DNA of 64,000 bases from Tsuneonella sediminis. Lineage in GTDB: Bacteria; Pseudomonadota; Alphaproteobacteria; Sphingomonadales; Sphingomonadaceae. Under the pieces are notes generated by a model. The model was not told the DNA's origin. It did no database searches and was given only the letters and a program-made list of their open reading frames with translations. The stretch lies in contig NZ_JBNCBU010000001.1 of assembly GCF_051912845.1 (NCBI RefSeq), positions 2,061,837-2,125,836 on the forward strand, given 5' to 3'. A program made the position numbers and the translations under genes. The stretch's first letter is position 1; each line of letters begins with the position of its first letter. Positions 1 through 9,172 of this stretch are shown piece after piece.

Positions 1-2
1 GG

Positions 3-2066
3 ACACAGGGCGCATTCCGATCGGTCAATGGCACATCGTGTTTCACCGGCTCGACCTACGTGCCCAGCGCACTCTGCAACCAGGTTGGCCTTGCCTTCCA
101 TCCGCGAATTCCGCGCTACGGCCTCGTCGCGCACGATCGCGAACGGCTGGGCGCTACCGGCTCGATCCAGTGGGCGCCGACTGACCGCACCAAGCTGTCA
201 ATCGATGGCCTCTATTCGAACTTCAAGGAAATTCGCGACGAATTCTGGGGCGAGATCCTCATCCGTTCGAACGAGCGGACGATCGACGTCACCAACTTTA
301 CCATCGATTCGAACAACAACCTCGTCGCCGCGACCCTGAACAACGCCTACCTGCGCACGGAGCGTTATTCTCGCGAAAGCGAAACCGAGTTCTGGCAGGT
401 CTCGGCACGCCTCGACCAGGAAGTGACCGACACGCTGTCGCTCACGCTGCGTGGGGGCAAGTCACGTTCGGACGCGGACATTCCGCTCGAAACCACGATC
501 CTGTTCGACGACCGGATCAACGGCTATACCTTCGACTACCGGGAGATGGCCACGCCGCAGCTCAATTTCGGACCCGGCGGCGCTTCGACCCCCTCGCAGT
601 TCGAACTGGCTGAGTTCCGCGACCGCCCTTCCTTCCTGACGAACAAGTTCGAAACGGTCGGTCTCGATGCAGAGTGGGACATTTCCGACGGATTCAACGT
701 GACTGCGGGGGGCATCTACCGCAGGTACGACTACGACACGCAGGGCTTCCGGCGCGACAGCACCTATTGCGGTGCATTTACCTGCGCGCCCGGCCAGACC
801 GGGTTGCCGGTTACGGACGCGATTTCCGAGATTTTCAATCTCGGTCGGGCCGGACAGCCGGCCGGCAACTCGAACAGCTGGCTGGTGCCGGTGCTCGGGC
901 CGGCCGCCGAAGCGGTGGGCCTCTACCGCCGCCCCGCGGTATCACAGACCGGAGAGGACCGCTCGGTCACCGAAAAGACCAAGGGCGGATACCTGCAGTT
1001 CAATTTCGACACCTACGACCTGCTGGGCATGCGTGTGACCGGCAACGTCGGCACGCGTTACGTCCGGACCGAGCAGAGCTCGACCGGCTTCAACAGCGGT
1101 ACCGAAGTGACCGTCGAGCGCAGCTACGACGACTGGCTTCCGTCGGGTAACCTCAATCTCTTTCTGACCGACAGCCTGATCCTGCGCGGCGCGATTGCCG
1201 AGGTGATGACCCGTCCCTCGCTCGGCAACCTCACGCCGGGCGGCTCGGTCGACCAGTTCAACTTCCGCATTACGTCGGGTAACCCGTTCCTGAATCCGTT
1301 CCGGGCCGTCGCCTATGATGCCGCGCTCGAATGGTATTTCGCTCCGGGCGCCTTGGCTTCAGTGGCATTGTTCAAGAAGGACATCGCCAGCTTCCCGCTC
1401 TCCAGCTCGTTCCAGGGCACCTACGCCCAGAGCGGACTACCGACGTCGATCCTCACGCCTGGCACGCCGCTCCACAACGCGATCGTGGTCGGCACCAATC
1501 CCAGCGTTCCGATCGAGTTCCGCACCAGCGTCAACGGCCCGGGTGCGAACCTCAAGGGCGTCGAGGTATCGCTGCAATTGCCGTTCGACACGTTCGCAAG
1601 CGGATTCCTCTCGCGCTTCGGCATCCTCGGCAACGTGACGTTTGTCGACAGCGACGTCGATTACACGCTGGCGACCCCCGCCGCCGCCCTCAACAGCAGC
1701 GGCAATCCGGTGTCCGGCCCCGCAACGGTCTTTACCCGGCCTTTGCTCGATCTCGCCAAGAAGGCCGCCAACGGCACGCTCTACTACGAGGACGAGAAGT
1801 TTTCCGCCCGCGTATCGGTCGCCTATCGCGACGGATACCTCGACAGCACTAGTGGTAACCTCAACATCTTCGAGGGGTATGCGAGCACGGTCAACGTCGA
1901 CGCGTCGCTGCGCTACAAGCTGACCGAGCAGATCGAGGTTTCGCTGGAAGGCACCAACCTGACCGACGAATACCGCGAGCGCTTCGTCAACGATCCATCG
2001 CCCCGCGGGTACGAGAACAACCACTTCGGGCGGGTGATCATGGCCGGCGTCAGGGTGAAGATCTGA
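3..2066 (+). CDS. TonB-dependent receptor, 5'-truncated by the window edge
   Basis: The frame is open from the first bases of the window, so the true start and the plug domain lie upstream; about 687 C-terminal residues are seen. They read as the beta-barrel of a TonB-dependent receptor of the Xanthomonas/Caulobacter type: alternating amphipathic strands, long polar loops, and the terminal stretch with a TNLTDEYRERF segment ahead of the last strand. The last residues are VRVKI, so the usual terminal aromatic residue is absent. Such receptors import oligosaccharides or other large ligands across the outer membrane. The esterase, GH43 and TRAP genes directly downstream on the same strand suggest the ligand is a hemicellulose or pectin fragment; that assignment is inference. 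Confidence 0.9.
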   Translation, partial: TQGAFRSVNGTSCFTGSTYVPSALCNQVGLAFHPRIPRYGLVAHDRERLGATGSIQWAPTDRTKLSIDGLYSNFKEIRDEFWGEILIRSNERTIDVTNFTIDSNNNLVAATLNNAYLRTERYSRESETEFWQVSARLDQEVTDTLSLTLRGGKSRSDADIPLETTILFDDRINGYTFDYREMATPQLNFGPGGASTPSQFELAEFRDRPSFLTNKFETVGLDAEWDISDGFNVTAGGIYRRYDYDTQGFRRDSTYCGAFTCAPGQTGLPVTDAISEIFNLGRAGQPAGNSNSWLVPVLGPAAEAVGLYRRPAVSQTGEDRSVTEKTKGGYLQFNFDTYDLLGMRVTGNVGTRYVRTEQSSTGFNSGTEVTVERSYDDWLPSGNLNLFLTDSLILRGAIAEVMTRPSLGNLTPGGSVDQFNFRITSGNPFLNPFRAVAYDAALEWYFAPGALASVALFKKDIASFPLSSSFQGTYAQSGLPTSILTPGTPLHNAIVVGTNPSVPIEFRTSVNGPGANLKGVEVSLQLPFDTFASGFLSRFGILGNVTFVDSDVDYTLATPAAALNSSGNPVSGPATVFTRPLLDLAKKAANGTLYYEDEKFSARVSVAYRDGYLDSTSGNLNIFEGYASTVNVDASLRYKLTEQIEVSLEGTNLTDEYRERFVNDPSPRGYENNHFGRVIMAGVRVKI

Positions 2067-2102
2067 CGGCTATCGGGTCGCATTAGGATGAAGGGCCCCT
2101 GC

Positions 2103-3104
2103 ATGAGGAGTGACCGCAGGTCGATCCTGGGCGGGGGCCTGGTCCTGTCGCTGATCGGGGCGGGTCGCGCCTTCGGCCAGGCACCGCCGCCATCGGTCGC
2201 GGGCGCATCGCCGCCGGGCCTGCCCCAGCCGGTCGAGACGATCGATCTCTGGCCGAACGGCGCGCCCGGCATGCCCCCCCGCCGTCCCGTCGAGACCGTC
2301 GAGGAGCGCTCCACCGACAGCCTCGTCACCGACCGCGCGGTCCTCGGTATATCGGTTCCGCGCATGGCGGTGTTTCGCCCGGACCGTCCCAACGGAGCGG
2401 CGGTCCTGCTGATGCCGGGCGGGGGGTATCGCCACGTCGTGGTCGACAAGGAAGGCTACGAGATGGCGCGTTGGCTCACGGCGCGTGGCTTCACCGCATT
2501 CGTGCTGTTCTACCGGCTGCCCTACGACGGCTGGTCGGCGGGACCGAACGTGGCGCTGTCCGATGCGCAGCGGGCCATCCGGCTGATCCGCAGCCGTCAT
2601 CGCGAGTTCGCCATCGACCCGGAACGCGTGGCGGCGATGGGTTTCTCGGCGGGCGGGCATCTGTGCGCCGACCTCGGCACCCGGTTCGCCGCTGCAACCT
2701 ACGCGCCCGTCGACGATGCCGACGAATTAAGCGCAAAGCCGGTATGCGCAGCGCCGATCTATCCGGTCGTCTCGATGCACGGGCCGGCTGCGCATGCCGG
2801 TTCGCGCGAGCGACTGCTGGGCGCCAATCCGTCGGCCGCACTCGAAGCGGCACACTCGCCCCATCATAACGTGCCCGTGAATGCGCCTCCGTTCTTCATC
2901 CTCCATGCAGAGGACGACGATGTCGTGCCGGCCGAAAACAGTGTTCTCCTCCACGCCGCGCTCAAGTCACGGGGCATCCGTGTCGAAATGCATCTGTTCG
3001 AGCATGGCGGTCACGGCTTCGGCCTGCGCAAGGCAATCGGAAAGCCGGTCGAGGTCTGGCCCGACCTTTGGCGGGCATGGGCTCGCGGAGCCGGGCTGGG
3101 CTGA
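2103..3104 (+). CDS. Secreted alpha/beta-hydrolase, probable carbohydrate esterase
   Basis: An exported serine hydrolase of 333 residues that probably removes acetyl or other acyl groups from plant polysaccharides. The N-terminus has a twin-arginine-like SDRRSILGGG start, a hydrophobic core and an AFGQ cleavage region. The oxyanion segment MPGGGYR (about 104-110), nucleophile motif GFSAGG (Ser182), an acidic DDD turn (about 271-273) and HGGHGFG (His304) form the expected triad and match the BD-FAE/acetylxylan-esterase-like group. The ATG at 2103 is preferred over the one at 2088 because GAAGGG lies 7 nt before it, while the upstream ATG has only a touching AGG. The stop overlaps the GH43 start by one base (TGATG), so the two are probably translated together. 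Substrate is inferred from context. Confidence 0.85.
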   Translation: MRSDRRSILGGGLVLSLIGAGRAFGQAPPPSVAGASPPGLPQPVETIDLWPNGAPGMPPRRPVETVEERSTDSLVTDRAVLGISVPRMAVFRPDRPNGAAVLLMPGGGYRHVVVDKEGYEMARWLTARGFTAFVLFYRLPYDGWSAGPNVALSDAQRAIRLIRSRHREFAIDPERVAAMGFSAGGHLCADLGTRFAAATYAPVDDADELSAKPVCAAPIYPVVSMHGPAAHAGSRERLLGANPSAALEAAHSPHHNVPVNAPPFFILHAEDDDVVPAENSVLLHAALKSRGIRVEMHLFEHGGHGFGLRKAIGKPVEVWPDLWRAWARGAGLG

Positions 3105-4714
3105 TGCGCAGCACCAGGCGAACCCTCATTGCCGGAGCGGGCGCGATAGGCGCTACATCGCTTGCGTCATGCCGCTCGATGCCACTGACCGGAATGGTTG
3201 ACACGACACCATCGGGGATCGCCACTCGGCGCGGGCTCGACAACCAGCGCATCCCGGATCTCGGCGATGGCACCTTCATCAACCCAGTGATTTCGGGTGA
3301 CCGGCCCGACCCCGCGATTCTGAAGGACGGAGCCGACTATTTCGTCACGTTCTCGACGTTCGACGCCTATCCCGGTCTGACGATCTGGCATTCGCGCGAC
3401 CTCGTCAACTGGCGCCCGCTGAAGCCCGCCCTGCATCGCAACATCGGTTCCGTCTGGGCTCCCAGCCTGCACAAGGACGGCGGCCGATACCTGCTCTATA
3501 TTCCCGTCAAGTCTCAGCCCCGCAACGACATCTTCGTCAGCTGGGCCGAGCGAATCGAAGGCCCGTGGAGCGATCCCGTCCCGCTGGGACTGCACGAACA
3601 CATCGATCCCTGCCACGCGGTGGCGGAGGACGGCAGCAAGTGGCTGTTCCTTTCGGGCGGGGACCGTGTGCGACTGGCGGACGACAATCTGTCGCTCGCC
3701 GGTGAAGTCGAGCACGTTTACGATCCATGGCGCTACCCGTCCGACTGGATCGTCGAGGGATTCTCGCCCGAAGGTCCCAAGATTCACCGGATCGGCGACT
3801 GGTTCTACATGATCACCGCGGTTGGCGGCACCGCAGGGCCGCCCACGGGGCACATGGTGATCGCTGCCCGGTCGCGATCGCTGCACGGCCCGTGGGAGCA
3901 TCATCCGGGCAACCCGATCGTACGAACCCAATCGATCGACGAGGCCTGGTGGTCGCGCGGGCACGCGTCACTTGTGGAGGCGCCCGACGGTAGCTGGTGG
4001 TCGCTCTATCACGGGTTCGAGAACGGGTTCTGGACGCTGGGCCGGCAATGTCTTCTGGACCCGGTCCGCTTCACCGCGGACGGCTGGTTCGAGATGACGG
4101 GAGGCGATCTGTCACGACCGATAGCCAAGCCCCGCGGCGGCCAAATGCAGCCGCATGGACTCAAGCTGACTGACGACTTTTCCGGTCCGCTCGCGCTTGG
4201 CAGCAAGTGGGCGTTCTTCCGCCCGTCGAACCAAGAGACAGCTCGGGTCAGGACCGAGGGCGGAGTCCTCCATTTAGCGGGCAGGGGCGATGCACCATCG
4301 AGCGGATCCCCGCTGTTGCTGACAGCGGGCGATCGTAGCTACAGGTTCGAGTGCGATATCGAGATCGAGCCGGGCGGGCGGGCGGGGCTGATCCTGTTCT
4401 ACGACGACAAGCTCTATTGCGGCCTGGGATTCGATGCCGAGCGCTTCGTTACCCACCAGTATGGCATCGAGCGAGGACGACCGGTCAATCCGCACGGGTC
4501 CCGCATGCGCATGCGGGTCACCAACGACCGCCATATCGTGACCTACGATACCAGTGGCGACGGGGGGCGGACCTGGCATCGTTTCGATCGCGGCATGGAG
4601 GTATCGGGGTATCACCATAACGTGCGCGGGGGATTCCTGATGCTCCGGCCGGGACTTTACGCTGCGGCACCGGGCGAGGCGAAGTTCCGCGACTTCCGGT
4701 TCACCGCGCTCTAG
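3104..4714 (+). CDS. Glycoside hydrolase family 43 lipoprotein
   Basis: A 536-residue five-bladed-propeller glycosidase, probably a beta-xylosidase, alpha-L-arabinofuranosidase or related exo-enzyme. The N-terminus is MRSTRRT with a hydrophobic stretch ending in a lipobox, LASC (Cys23), so it is probably a Tat-type exported lipoprotein. The family signature NPVISGDRPDPAIL places the general base at Asp69; Asp168 (HIDP) fits the pKa-modulating residue and Glu223 (SPEGPK) the general acid. The C-terminal third resembles the beta-sandwich domain found on many GH43 xylosidases. Start 3104 is chosen because it overlaps the preceding stop and gives a clean lipoprotein signal; an in-frame ATG at 3068 would lie inside the esterase gene. 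Exact linkage specificity cannot be read from the sequence. Confidence 0.9.
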   Translation: MRSTRRTLIAGAGAIGATSLASCRSMPLTGMVDTTPSGIATRRGLDNQRIPDLGDGTFINPVISGDRPDPAILKDGADYFVTFSTFDAYPGLTIWHSRDLVNWRPLKPALHRNIGSVWAPSLHKDGGRYLLYIPVKSQPRNDIFVSWAERIEGPWSDPVPLGLHEHIDPCHAVAEDGSKWLFLSGGDRVRLADDNLSLAGEVEHVYDPWRYPSDWIVEGFSPEGPKIHRIGDWFYMITAVGGTAGPPTGHMVIAARSRSLHGPWEHHPGNPIVRTQSIDEAWWSRGHASLVEAPDGSWWSLYHGFENGFWTLGRQCLLDPVRFTADGWFEMTGGDLSRPIAKPRGGQMQPHGLKLTDDFSGPLALGSKWAFFRPSNQETARVRTEGGVLHLAGRGDAPSSGSPLLLTAGDRSYRFECDIEIEPGGRAGLILFYDDKLYCGLGFDAERFVTHQYGIERGRPVNPHGSRMRMRVTNDRHIVTYDTSGDGGRTWHRFDRGMEVSGYHHNVRGGFLMLRPGLYAAAPGEAKFRDFRFTAL

Positions 4715-4729
4715 GATCGGGTAGGAGCA

Positions 4730-5743
4730 ATGCACCTCATGAAGGTTTTCAGTCCAACGCGGCGCGGGGTGATGCGGGGTGCGGTGTCGCTGGGCGCGGC
4801 GGCTGCGCTGCCGGCGTGCAAGCCGGTCCTATCCGACCGCCTGACCGGGGCCGACGCGCACCCTGCGGACTATCCGACCGTGCGCGCGGTCGAGTTCATG
4901 GGACGGTACCTCGCCGATAGAACCGATGGCCGGCTCGCCATCAAGGTATTTGCGGGAGGGCAGCTCGGCAACGAGACCGACACCCTTGAGATCACGAGTT
5001 TCGGGGGGATCGACTTCAACCGGGTGAACTTCGCGCCGCTCAACTCGGTTGAACCCATGACGCTGCCGTTTTCGTTGCCGTTCGTCTTCGATTCGGTCGA
5101 TCACATGCGCCGCGCGGTCGACTCCGGACTTGGCGACGAGGTGCTCGCAGCTCTCGAACCGCACGGACTGGTCGGCCTTGCCATCTACGATTCCGGGGCG
5201 CGCAATTTCTACAATGGCCGGCGGCCGATCCGCACGCCTTTGGACATGAAGGGCCTCAAGATCCGCGTGCCGGCATCGGACCTGTACATCGCGATGGTCA
5301 ACGCGCTGGGCGCCAACGCGGTGCCGATCCCTTTCGGTGAAATCTATCAGTCCCTGGCTCAGGGAGTGATCGACGGTGCCGAGAACAACTGGCCGACGTT
5401 CGTGGGTGAACGGCATTACGAGGTCGCGACCTACCTCAGCCTTACCGGTCACCTGCTGACGCCAGAAGCATTCGTCATGAGCAAGATCAGCTGGGACAAG
5501 CTTTCCCGCGTCGATCAGGGGCTGGTCCGCGAAGCGGCCAAAGCCTCGGTAATCGAGATGCGGCGGCTGTGGGACCTGCGCGTGGCCGAAGCGCAGGCGA
5601 CAATCGCCCGCTCCCCCGTCCGCGTGAACGAGGTGGACCAGACGCCCTTCGCCGCGTTGATGCGGCCTGTCTGGGACCAGTTCGTCACTACCCCGCAACA
5701 AAAATCCATGGTCGAGCGCATCCTCGCCATGAGCGAGGCATGA
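4730..5743 (+). CDS. TRAP transporter substrate-binding protein, DctP family
   Basis: Periplasmic receptor subunit of a tripartite ATP-independent transporter, 337 residues. The N-terminus has twin arginines (TRRGVMRG), a hydrophobic core and a lipobox-like LPAC, so it is probably membrane-tethered. Family hallmarks are the GGQLGNETDTLE segment and KGLKIRVPAS, where the conserved arginine binds the substrate carboxylate, followed by GANAVPIPFGEIYQSL and the GVIDGAENNW stretch. An AGGAG lies just upstream; the ATG at 4739 is a possible alternative start with better spacing. It is followed with a 4-nt overlap by the small permease gene. DctP proteins of this branch often bind hexuronates, which fits the uxa/uxu genes nearby, but the ligand is inferred. 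Confidence 0.93.
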   Translation: MHLMKVFSPTRRGVMRGAVSLGAAAALPACKPVLSDRLTGADAHPADYPTVRAVEFMGRYLADRTDGRLAIKVFAGGQLGNETDTLEITSFGGIDFNRVNFAPLNSVEPMTLPFSLPFVFDSVDHMRRAVDSGLGDEVLAALEPHGLVGLAIYDSGARNFYNGRRPIRTPLDMKGLKIRVPASDLYIAMVNALGANAVPIPFGEIYQSLAQGVIDGAENNWPTFVGERHYEVATYLSLTGHLLTPEAFVMSKISWDKLSRVDQGLVREAAKASVIEMRRLWDLRVAEAQATIARSPVRVNEVDQTPFAALMRPVWDQFVTTPQQKSMVERILAMSEA

Positions 5744-6225
5744 GCATGGCAAACACGGTTTCGCGGTGGTTGATCGGCTTCGGGTCCGCAGGCCTGCTGG
5801 CGATGACAGCTATCATCGCCTGGCAGGTCTTTGGACGCTTCGTTCTCAGCTCGAGTCCGTCGTGGACCGAGCAGGCTTCGCTGATCCTGATGATCTGGTA
5901 CGTCATGTTCGCTGCCGCAGCCGGCGTGCACGAAGGGTTTCACATTCGCATCGCGATCCTGGAAGAAAGGCTGGGCGAGCGCGCGCGCCCGGCCATTCGC
6001 CTGGTCGCGGCAATCGTCGCGGTGCTCGGGCTGGTACTGCTCGTCTACGGGCTGCAGCTCTGCTGGCTCGTGCGCGGGAACGTGGTGCCCTCACTGGGGA
6101 TCAGCCGGTCGGTTGCCTATGTTCCGCTGCCGGTCTCGGGGCTCCTGATGGCCCTTTTCGCGTTGCCCCAGATCGGTAGCGGGACCCATCCCGGCACTCC
6201 GCACGGCGAAGAGGAGATCGCCTGA
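5740..6225 (+). CDS. TRAP transporter small permease, DctQ family
   Basis: Inner-membrane small subunit of 161 residues with four predicted hydrophobic segments, including LLAMTAIIAWQVFGRFV and LILMIWYVMFAAAAGVHE. The WTEQASL segment and the following VHEGFHIRI loop are typical of DctQ. The start at 5740 is chosen because ATGA gives a 4-nt overlap with the DctP stop; longer upstream starts would run deep into the DctP gene. Its stop overlaps the DctM start by one base. It pairs with the large subunit to use an ion gradient for uptake of the DctP-bound acid. Confidence 0.92.
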   Translation: MSMANTVSRWLIGFGSAGLLAMTAIIAWQVFGRFVLSSSPSWTEQASLILMIWYVMFAAAAGVHEGFHIRIAILEERLGERARPAIRLVAAIVAVLGLVLLVYGLQLCWLVRGNVVPSLGISRSVAYVPLPVSGLLMALFALPQIGSGTHPGTPHGEEEIA

Positions 6226-7511
6226 TGGAACTCCTCGTCCTATTCGGCGTGCTGCTCGCTTTGCTCGTCCTCGGCGTACCGGTCGGCTATTCGCTGTTCG
6301 GCTCGGCGCTCGCCTGCTTCCTCGCGATGGGCATTCCTCCGATCGTCGCCGTACAGCGAATTGCCGCGGGGATCAGCGTTTTCACGCTGATGGCGATCCC
6401 GTTCTTCATCTTCGCGGGCGACCTCATGTACCGCGCCGGAATTGCCGAGCGCCTGGTGCGCGTCGCCGATGCCGCCGTGGGACGCGTGAGGGGCGGGCTG
6501 GGCATCGTCGATGTCGGCGCTTCGATGATGTTTGGCGCGGTGTCCGGCTCGGCCATCGCCAGCGCATCGGCCATCGGCTCGACGATGGTCCCACTGATGA
6601 AGGAAAAGGGCTATCCCGGCGACTACGCGGTGAACGTCACGGCGACGGCGGCCATCGTCGGATTGCTGATCCCTCCATCCCACAACATGATCATCTATTC
6701 GGCCGCTTCGGGCATCGGCGTCTCGATCGGAGACCTGTTCCTGGCCGGCGTGTTTCCCGGTTTGCTTACAGGGTTCCTGCTCATGCTCATGGCTTGGCTG
6801 GTGGCACGGCGCCGCAAGCTACCGATGGGCCAGTTTCCGGGCTGGCGGGCGTTCTTCCGGGCAGCTGCATACGCTTTCCCGGGACTCATGACCGCAGTCA
6901 TCATCATGGGGGGCATTCTGAGCGGATTCTTCACCCCCACCGAGAGCTCTGCGGTCGCCGTGGTCTATACGCTGATTGTCGGCACCCTCGTCTATCGCAG
7001 CCTTGGGTGGCGCGGCACATGGGAGGCCGCCGGAAAATCGGTGCGTACGGCTTCGATGGTCCTGTTCATCATCGCCGCGGCGACTGCCTTCGGATTCGCA
7101 CTCGCCCTGCTCGAAGTGCCGGCTGCGCTCGGGGCGCTGATCGGGCTCATGACGGAAAACCCGATTTTGACCCTGCTGGTCATCAATCTGATGCTGCTCG
7201 CGCTTGGCACATTCATGGACATGGCACCGCTGATCGTCATCACCACGCCGATCTTCCTGCCTGTTTCGATGGACGTCGGCGTAGATCCGGTTCACTTCGG
7301 CATCATCATGATGCTCAACCTCGGCATCGGCCTGGTGACGCCGCCGGTGGGGTCGGTTCTCTTCGTCGGCTCCGCTGTCGGCAAGATCCCCGTGACGACC
7401 CTTGTCCGCACGATCTGGCCGTTCTACTTCACGCTCATCGCGGCGCTCTTGATCGTCAGCTACGTTCCCGCGTTGTCGCTCTGGCTGCCCGGAGTCCTGG
7501 GCGGCGAGTAA
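6225..7511 (+). CDS. TRAP transporter large permease, DctM family
   Basis: Inner-membrane transport subunit, 428 residues, the usual length for DctM, with about a dozen hydrophobic segments throughout. Recognisable features are the AIPFFIFAGDLMYRAGIAERL region, the FGAVSGSAIASASAIGSTM segment, the LLIPPSHNMIIYS motif, and the repeated counterpart GLVTPPVGSVLFVGSAVGK near the C-terminus. It completes a DctP-DctQ-DctM set coupled by overlaps. It ends only three bases before the convergent uxaA gene, with no obvious terminator between them, so transcription may run into antisense of uxaA. Confidence 0.95.
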   Translation: MELLVLFGVLLALLVLGVPVGYSLFGSALACFLAMGIPPIVAVQRIAAGISVFTLMAIPFFIFAGDLMYRAGIAERLVRVADAAVGRVRGGLGIVDVGASMMFGAVSGSAIASASAIGSTMVPLMKEKGYPGDYAVNVTATAAIVGLLIPPSHNMIIYSAASGIGVSIGDLFLAGVFPGLLTGFLLMLMAWLVARRRKLPMGQFPGWRAFFRAAAYAFPGLMTAVIIMGGILSGFFTPTESSAVAVVYTLIVGTLVYRSLGWRGTWEAAGKSVRTASMVLFIIAAATAFGFALALLEVPAALGALIGLMTENPILTLLVINLMLLALGTFMDMAPLIVITTPIFLPVSMDVGVDPVHFGIIMMLNLGIGLVTPPVGSVLFVGSAVGKIPVTTLVRTIWPFYFTLIAALLIVSYVPALSLWLPGVLGGE

Positions 7512-7514
7512 GAC

Positions 7515-9026
7515 CTAGAGCGTGACGCCGCGCTTCCACAACGAGATTACCCGCTGACCGTGGCGCTCTGCGGCGGTCAGGCGGCCGCTGGCGATTTCGA
7601 GGATGCAGTCCGCAAACTCGGCGCTCACTGCCTCCGCGCCCTCCGTCAGCGCGCGGCCCGCGTCGAAATCGATCCAGCCCGTCTTGGACCGGGCGAGGGC
7701 CGAGTTCGAGGCAACCTTCACCGTCGGAACCGGAAAGCCGAGCGGGGTACCGCGTCCGGTGGTGAACAGGATCATCGTCGCTCCCGCAGCAGCCAGCGCG
7801 GTCGAGGACACCGCATCGTTGCCCGGTGCTTCCAGCAGCGTGACCCCGGGCTCCTTCGCGGCTTGGCCATAGTCGAGCACGTCGACAAGGGGAGCCTTGC
7901 CGGCTTTCTGCACCGCACCGAGCGACTTTTCCTCGAGCGTGGTGATCCCGCCGGCGATGTTTCCGGGTGAAGGGTTTTCCGACACTGGCTGGCCCTGGTC
8001 GAGGAAATAGCGCTTGAAGCGATTGAGCAAGGCGCAGGCAGCGTCGAACACGTCTGGAGATATCGCCCGCGCCAGCAAGGCATCCTCGGCTCCGAAGATC
8101 TCTGGTATCTCCGTCAGGACGAGCCGTCCGCCGCTCGCCGCTACCTGATCGCTGAACCGGCCGAGGAGCGGGTTCGCGGTGAGGCCGGAGAAGGCATCCG
8201 ATCCTCCGCACTTGAGGCCTACCGTCAGCGCCGAGGCAGGCGCATTTTCACGCTGCAAGCCAGAAACGTCCTCGACCAGCCCGTCGACCAGCGCCATTGC
8301 GCGCGCCATCTCGTCGCCCGGATCCTGGGCGCGCATGATGCGCAGCTTGTCCCGGCTCCGTTCAGGCACAAGGGCGACGAGATCGTCCAGCTGGTTCGAT
8401 TCGCAGCCGAGGCCGACGAGAACCACCCCCCCTGCATTGGGATTGTCGCACAAGGCCGCCAAAGCCGCCCGCGTCGCCGCGAGATCATCTCCTAACTGCG
8501 AGCAGCCATGCGGATGTCCGAACCCGACGATCGCGTCCACCCTGCCCGTATGGCGGACCTGCGCTTCGCGCGCGACCATCTCGACGAGCGGTGCGACACA
8601 GCCCACCGTGGGCAGGAGCCAGATTTCGTTGCGGGTGGCATAGCGCCCGTCTGCCCGTCGGTAGCCAAGCCATTGACCGAGAGGTCGGGCCGTTTCCGAT
8701 GGGTGCGATGATGCCCCAGCATCATAACGGCGCTCGCCGGCAAGCGCGGTCGCGAGATTGTGCGAATGGACGTGCTGCCCCGCCTCCACCGCCGCGGTTG
8801 TCAGCCCGATCGGCTCGCCGTATCGTACCACGGCTTCCCCGACGGAGTGGTCCAGGAGCGCGAACTTGTGTCCGGCCGGGATCGCCTCGCGCAGCGTCAC
8901 GCACCGTCCGCCAAGGGACACTTCGCGCCCGCTCGGCAGAGTTTCAAGCGCGATTCCGACCGTGTCGTCGATATGGCAAAGCCAATAAACGACCGTCAGC
9001 GCGGTGGATGAGGCAGATCCGACCAT
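7515..9026 (-). CDS. uxaA: Altronate dehydratase
   Basis: Catalyses dehydration of D-altronate to 2-keto-3-deoxygluconate in galacturonate catabolism. The N-terminal SAF-type domain carries HIDDTVGIAL, GHKFALLDH and GEPIG, followed by VHSHN, which align with E. coli UxaA. The large catalytic part has GLGCESNQ, GLKCGGSDAFSG and NIAGGITTLEEKSLGA, typical of the galactarate/altronate dehydratase family. The ATG at 9026 gives 503 residues, near the family norm. A GTG at 9098 in the same frame would add 24 residues but would start inside the likely regulatory site, so I prefer 9026. It is read divergently from uxaC and convergently with dctM. Confidence 0.93.
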   Translation of the reverse strand: MVGSASSTALTVVYWLCHIDDTVGIALETLPSGREVSLGGRCVTLREAIPAGHKFALLDHSVGEAVVRYGEPIGLTTAAVEAGQHVHSHNLATALAGERRYDAGASSHPSETARPLGQWLGYRRADGRYATRNEIWLLPTVGCVAPLVEMVAREAQVRHTGRVDAIVGFGHPHGCSQLGDDLAATRAALAALCDNPNAGGVVLVGLGCESNQLDDLVALVPERSRDKLRIMRAQDPGDEMARAMALVDGLVEDVSGLQRENAPASALTVGLKCGGSDAFSGLTANPLLGRFSDQVAASGGRLVLTEIPEIFGAEDALLARAISPDVFDAACALLNRFKRYFLDQGQPVSENPSPGNIAGGITTLEEKSLGAVQKAGKAPLVDVLDYGQAAKEPGVTLLEAPGNDAVSSTALAAAGATMILFTTGRGTPLGFPVPTVKVASNSALARSKTGWIDFDAGRALTEGAEAVSAEFADCILEIASGRLTAAERHGQRVISLWKRGVTL

Positions 9027-9091
9027 AACGTCCGGTTTCCCCGCTTTTGGCGGAAGGTTGATTTGACCGGGAATCCGTGCAAACCCCGTCT

Positions 9092-9107
9092 TTGACACCG
9101 GTTACCA
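9092..9107. promoter_or_regulatory. Candidate operator between uxaA and uxaC
   Basis: TTGACACCGGTTACCA is an imperfect palindrome around a central ACCGGT; three inner and two outer base pairs match, and its right half, read on the other strand, is TGGTAACC. The style resembles LacI-family operators of sugar-acid regulons. It covers the -35 element of the forward promoter, so a bound repressor would block uxaC and probably influence uxaA. No matching copy was found elsewhere in the window. Confidence 0.35.
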
Positions 9108-9120
9108 TAAATGCTGGATA
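9092..9120 (+). promoter_or_regulatory. Candidate sigma70-type promoter of uxaC
   Basis: TTGACA at 9092-9097 is a perfect -35 consensus, and a weak -10 candidate TGGATA follows after 17 bases at 9115-9120. The uxaC start lies about 50 bases further on, preceded by GAAGGAATAGCC. The position in the uxaA-uxaC divergent gap supports a real promoter, but the -10 is poor. Confidence 0.4.
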
Positions 9121-9172
9121 ACGGCAACGAGAGACGATCGTCCGCTGCCGGTCCGCCTGTGAAGGAATAGCC

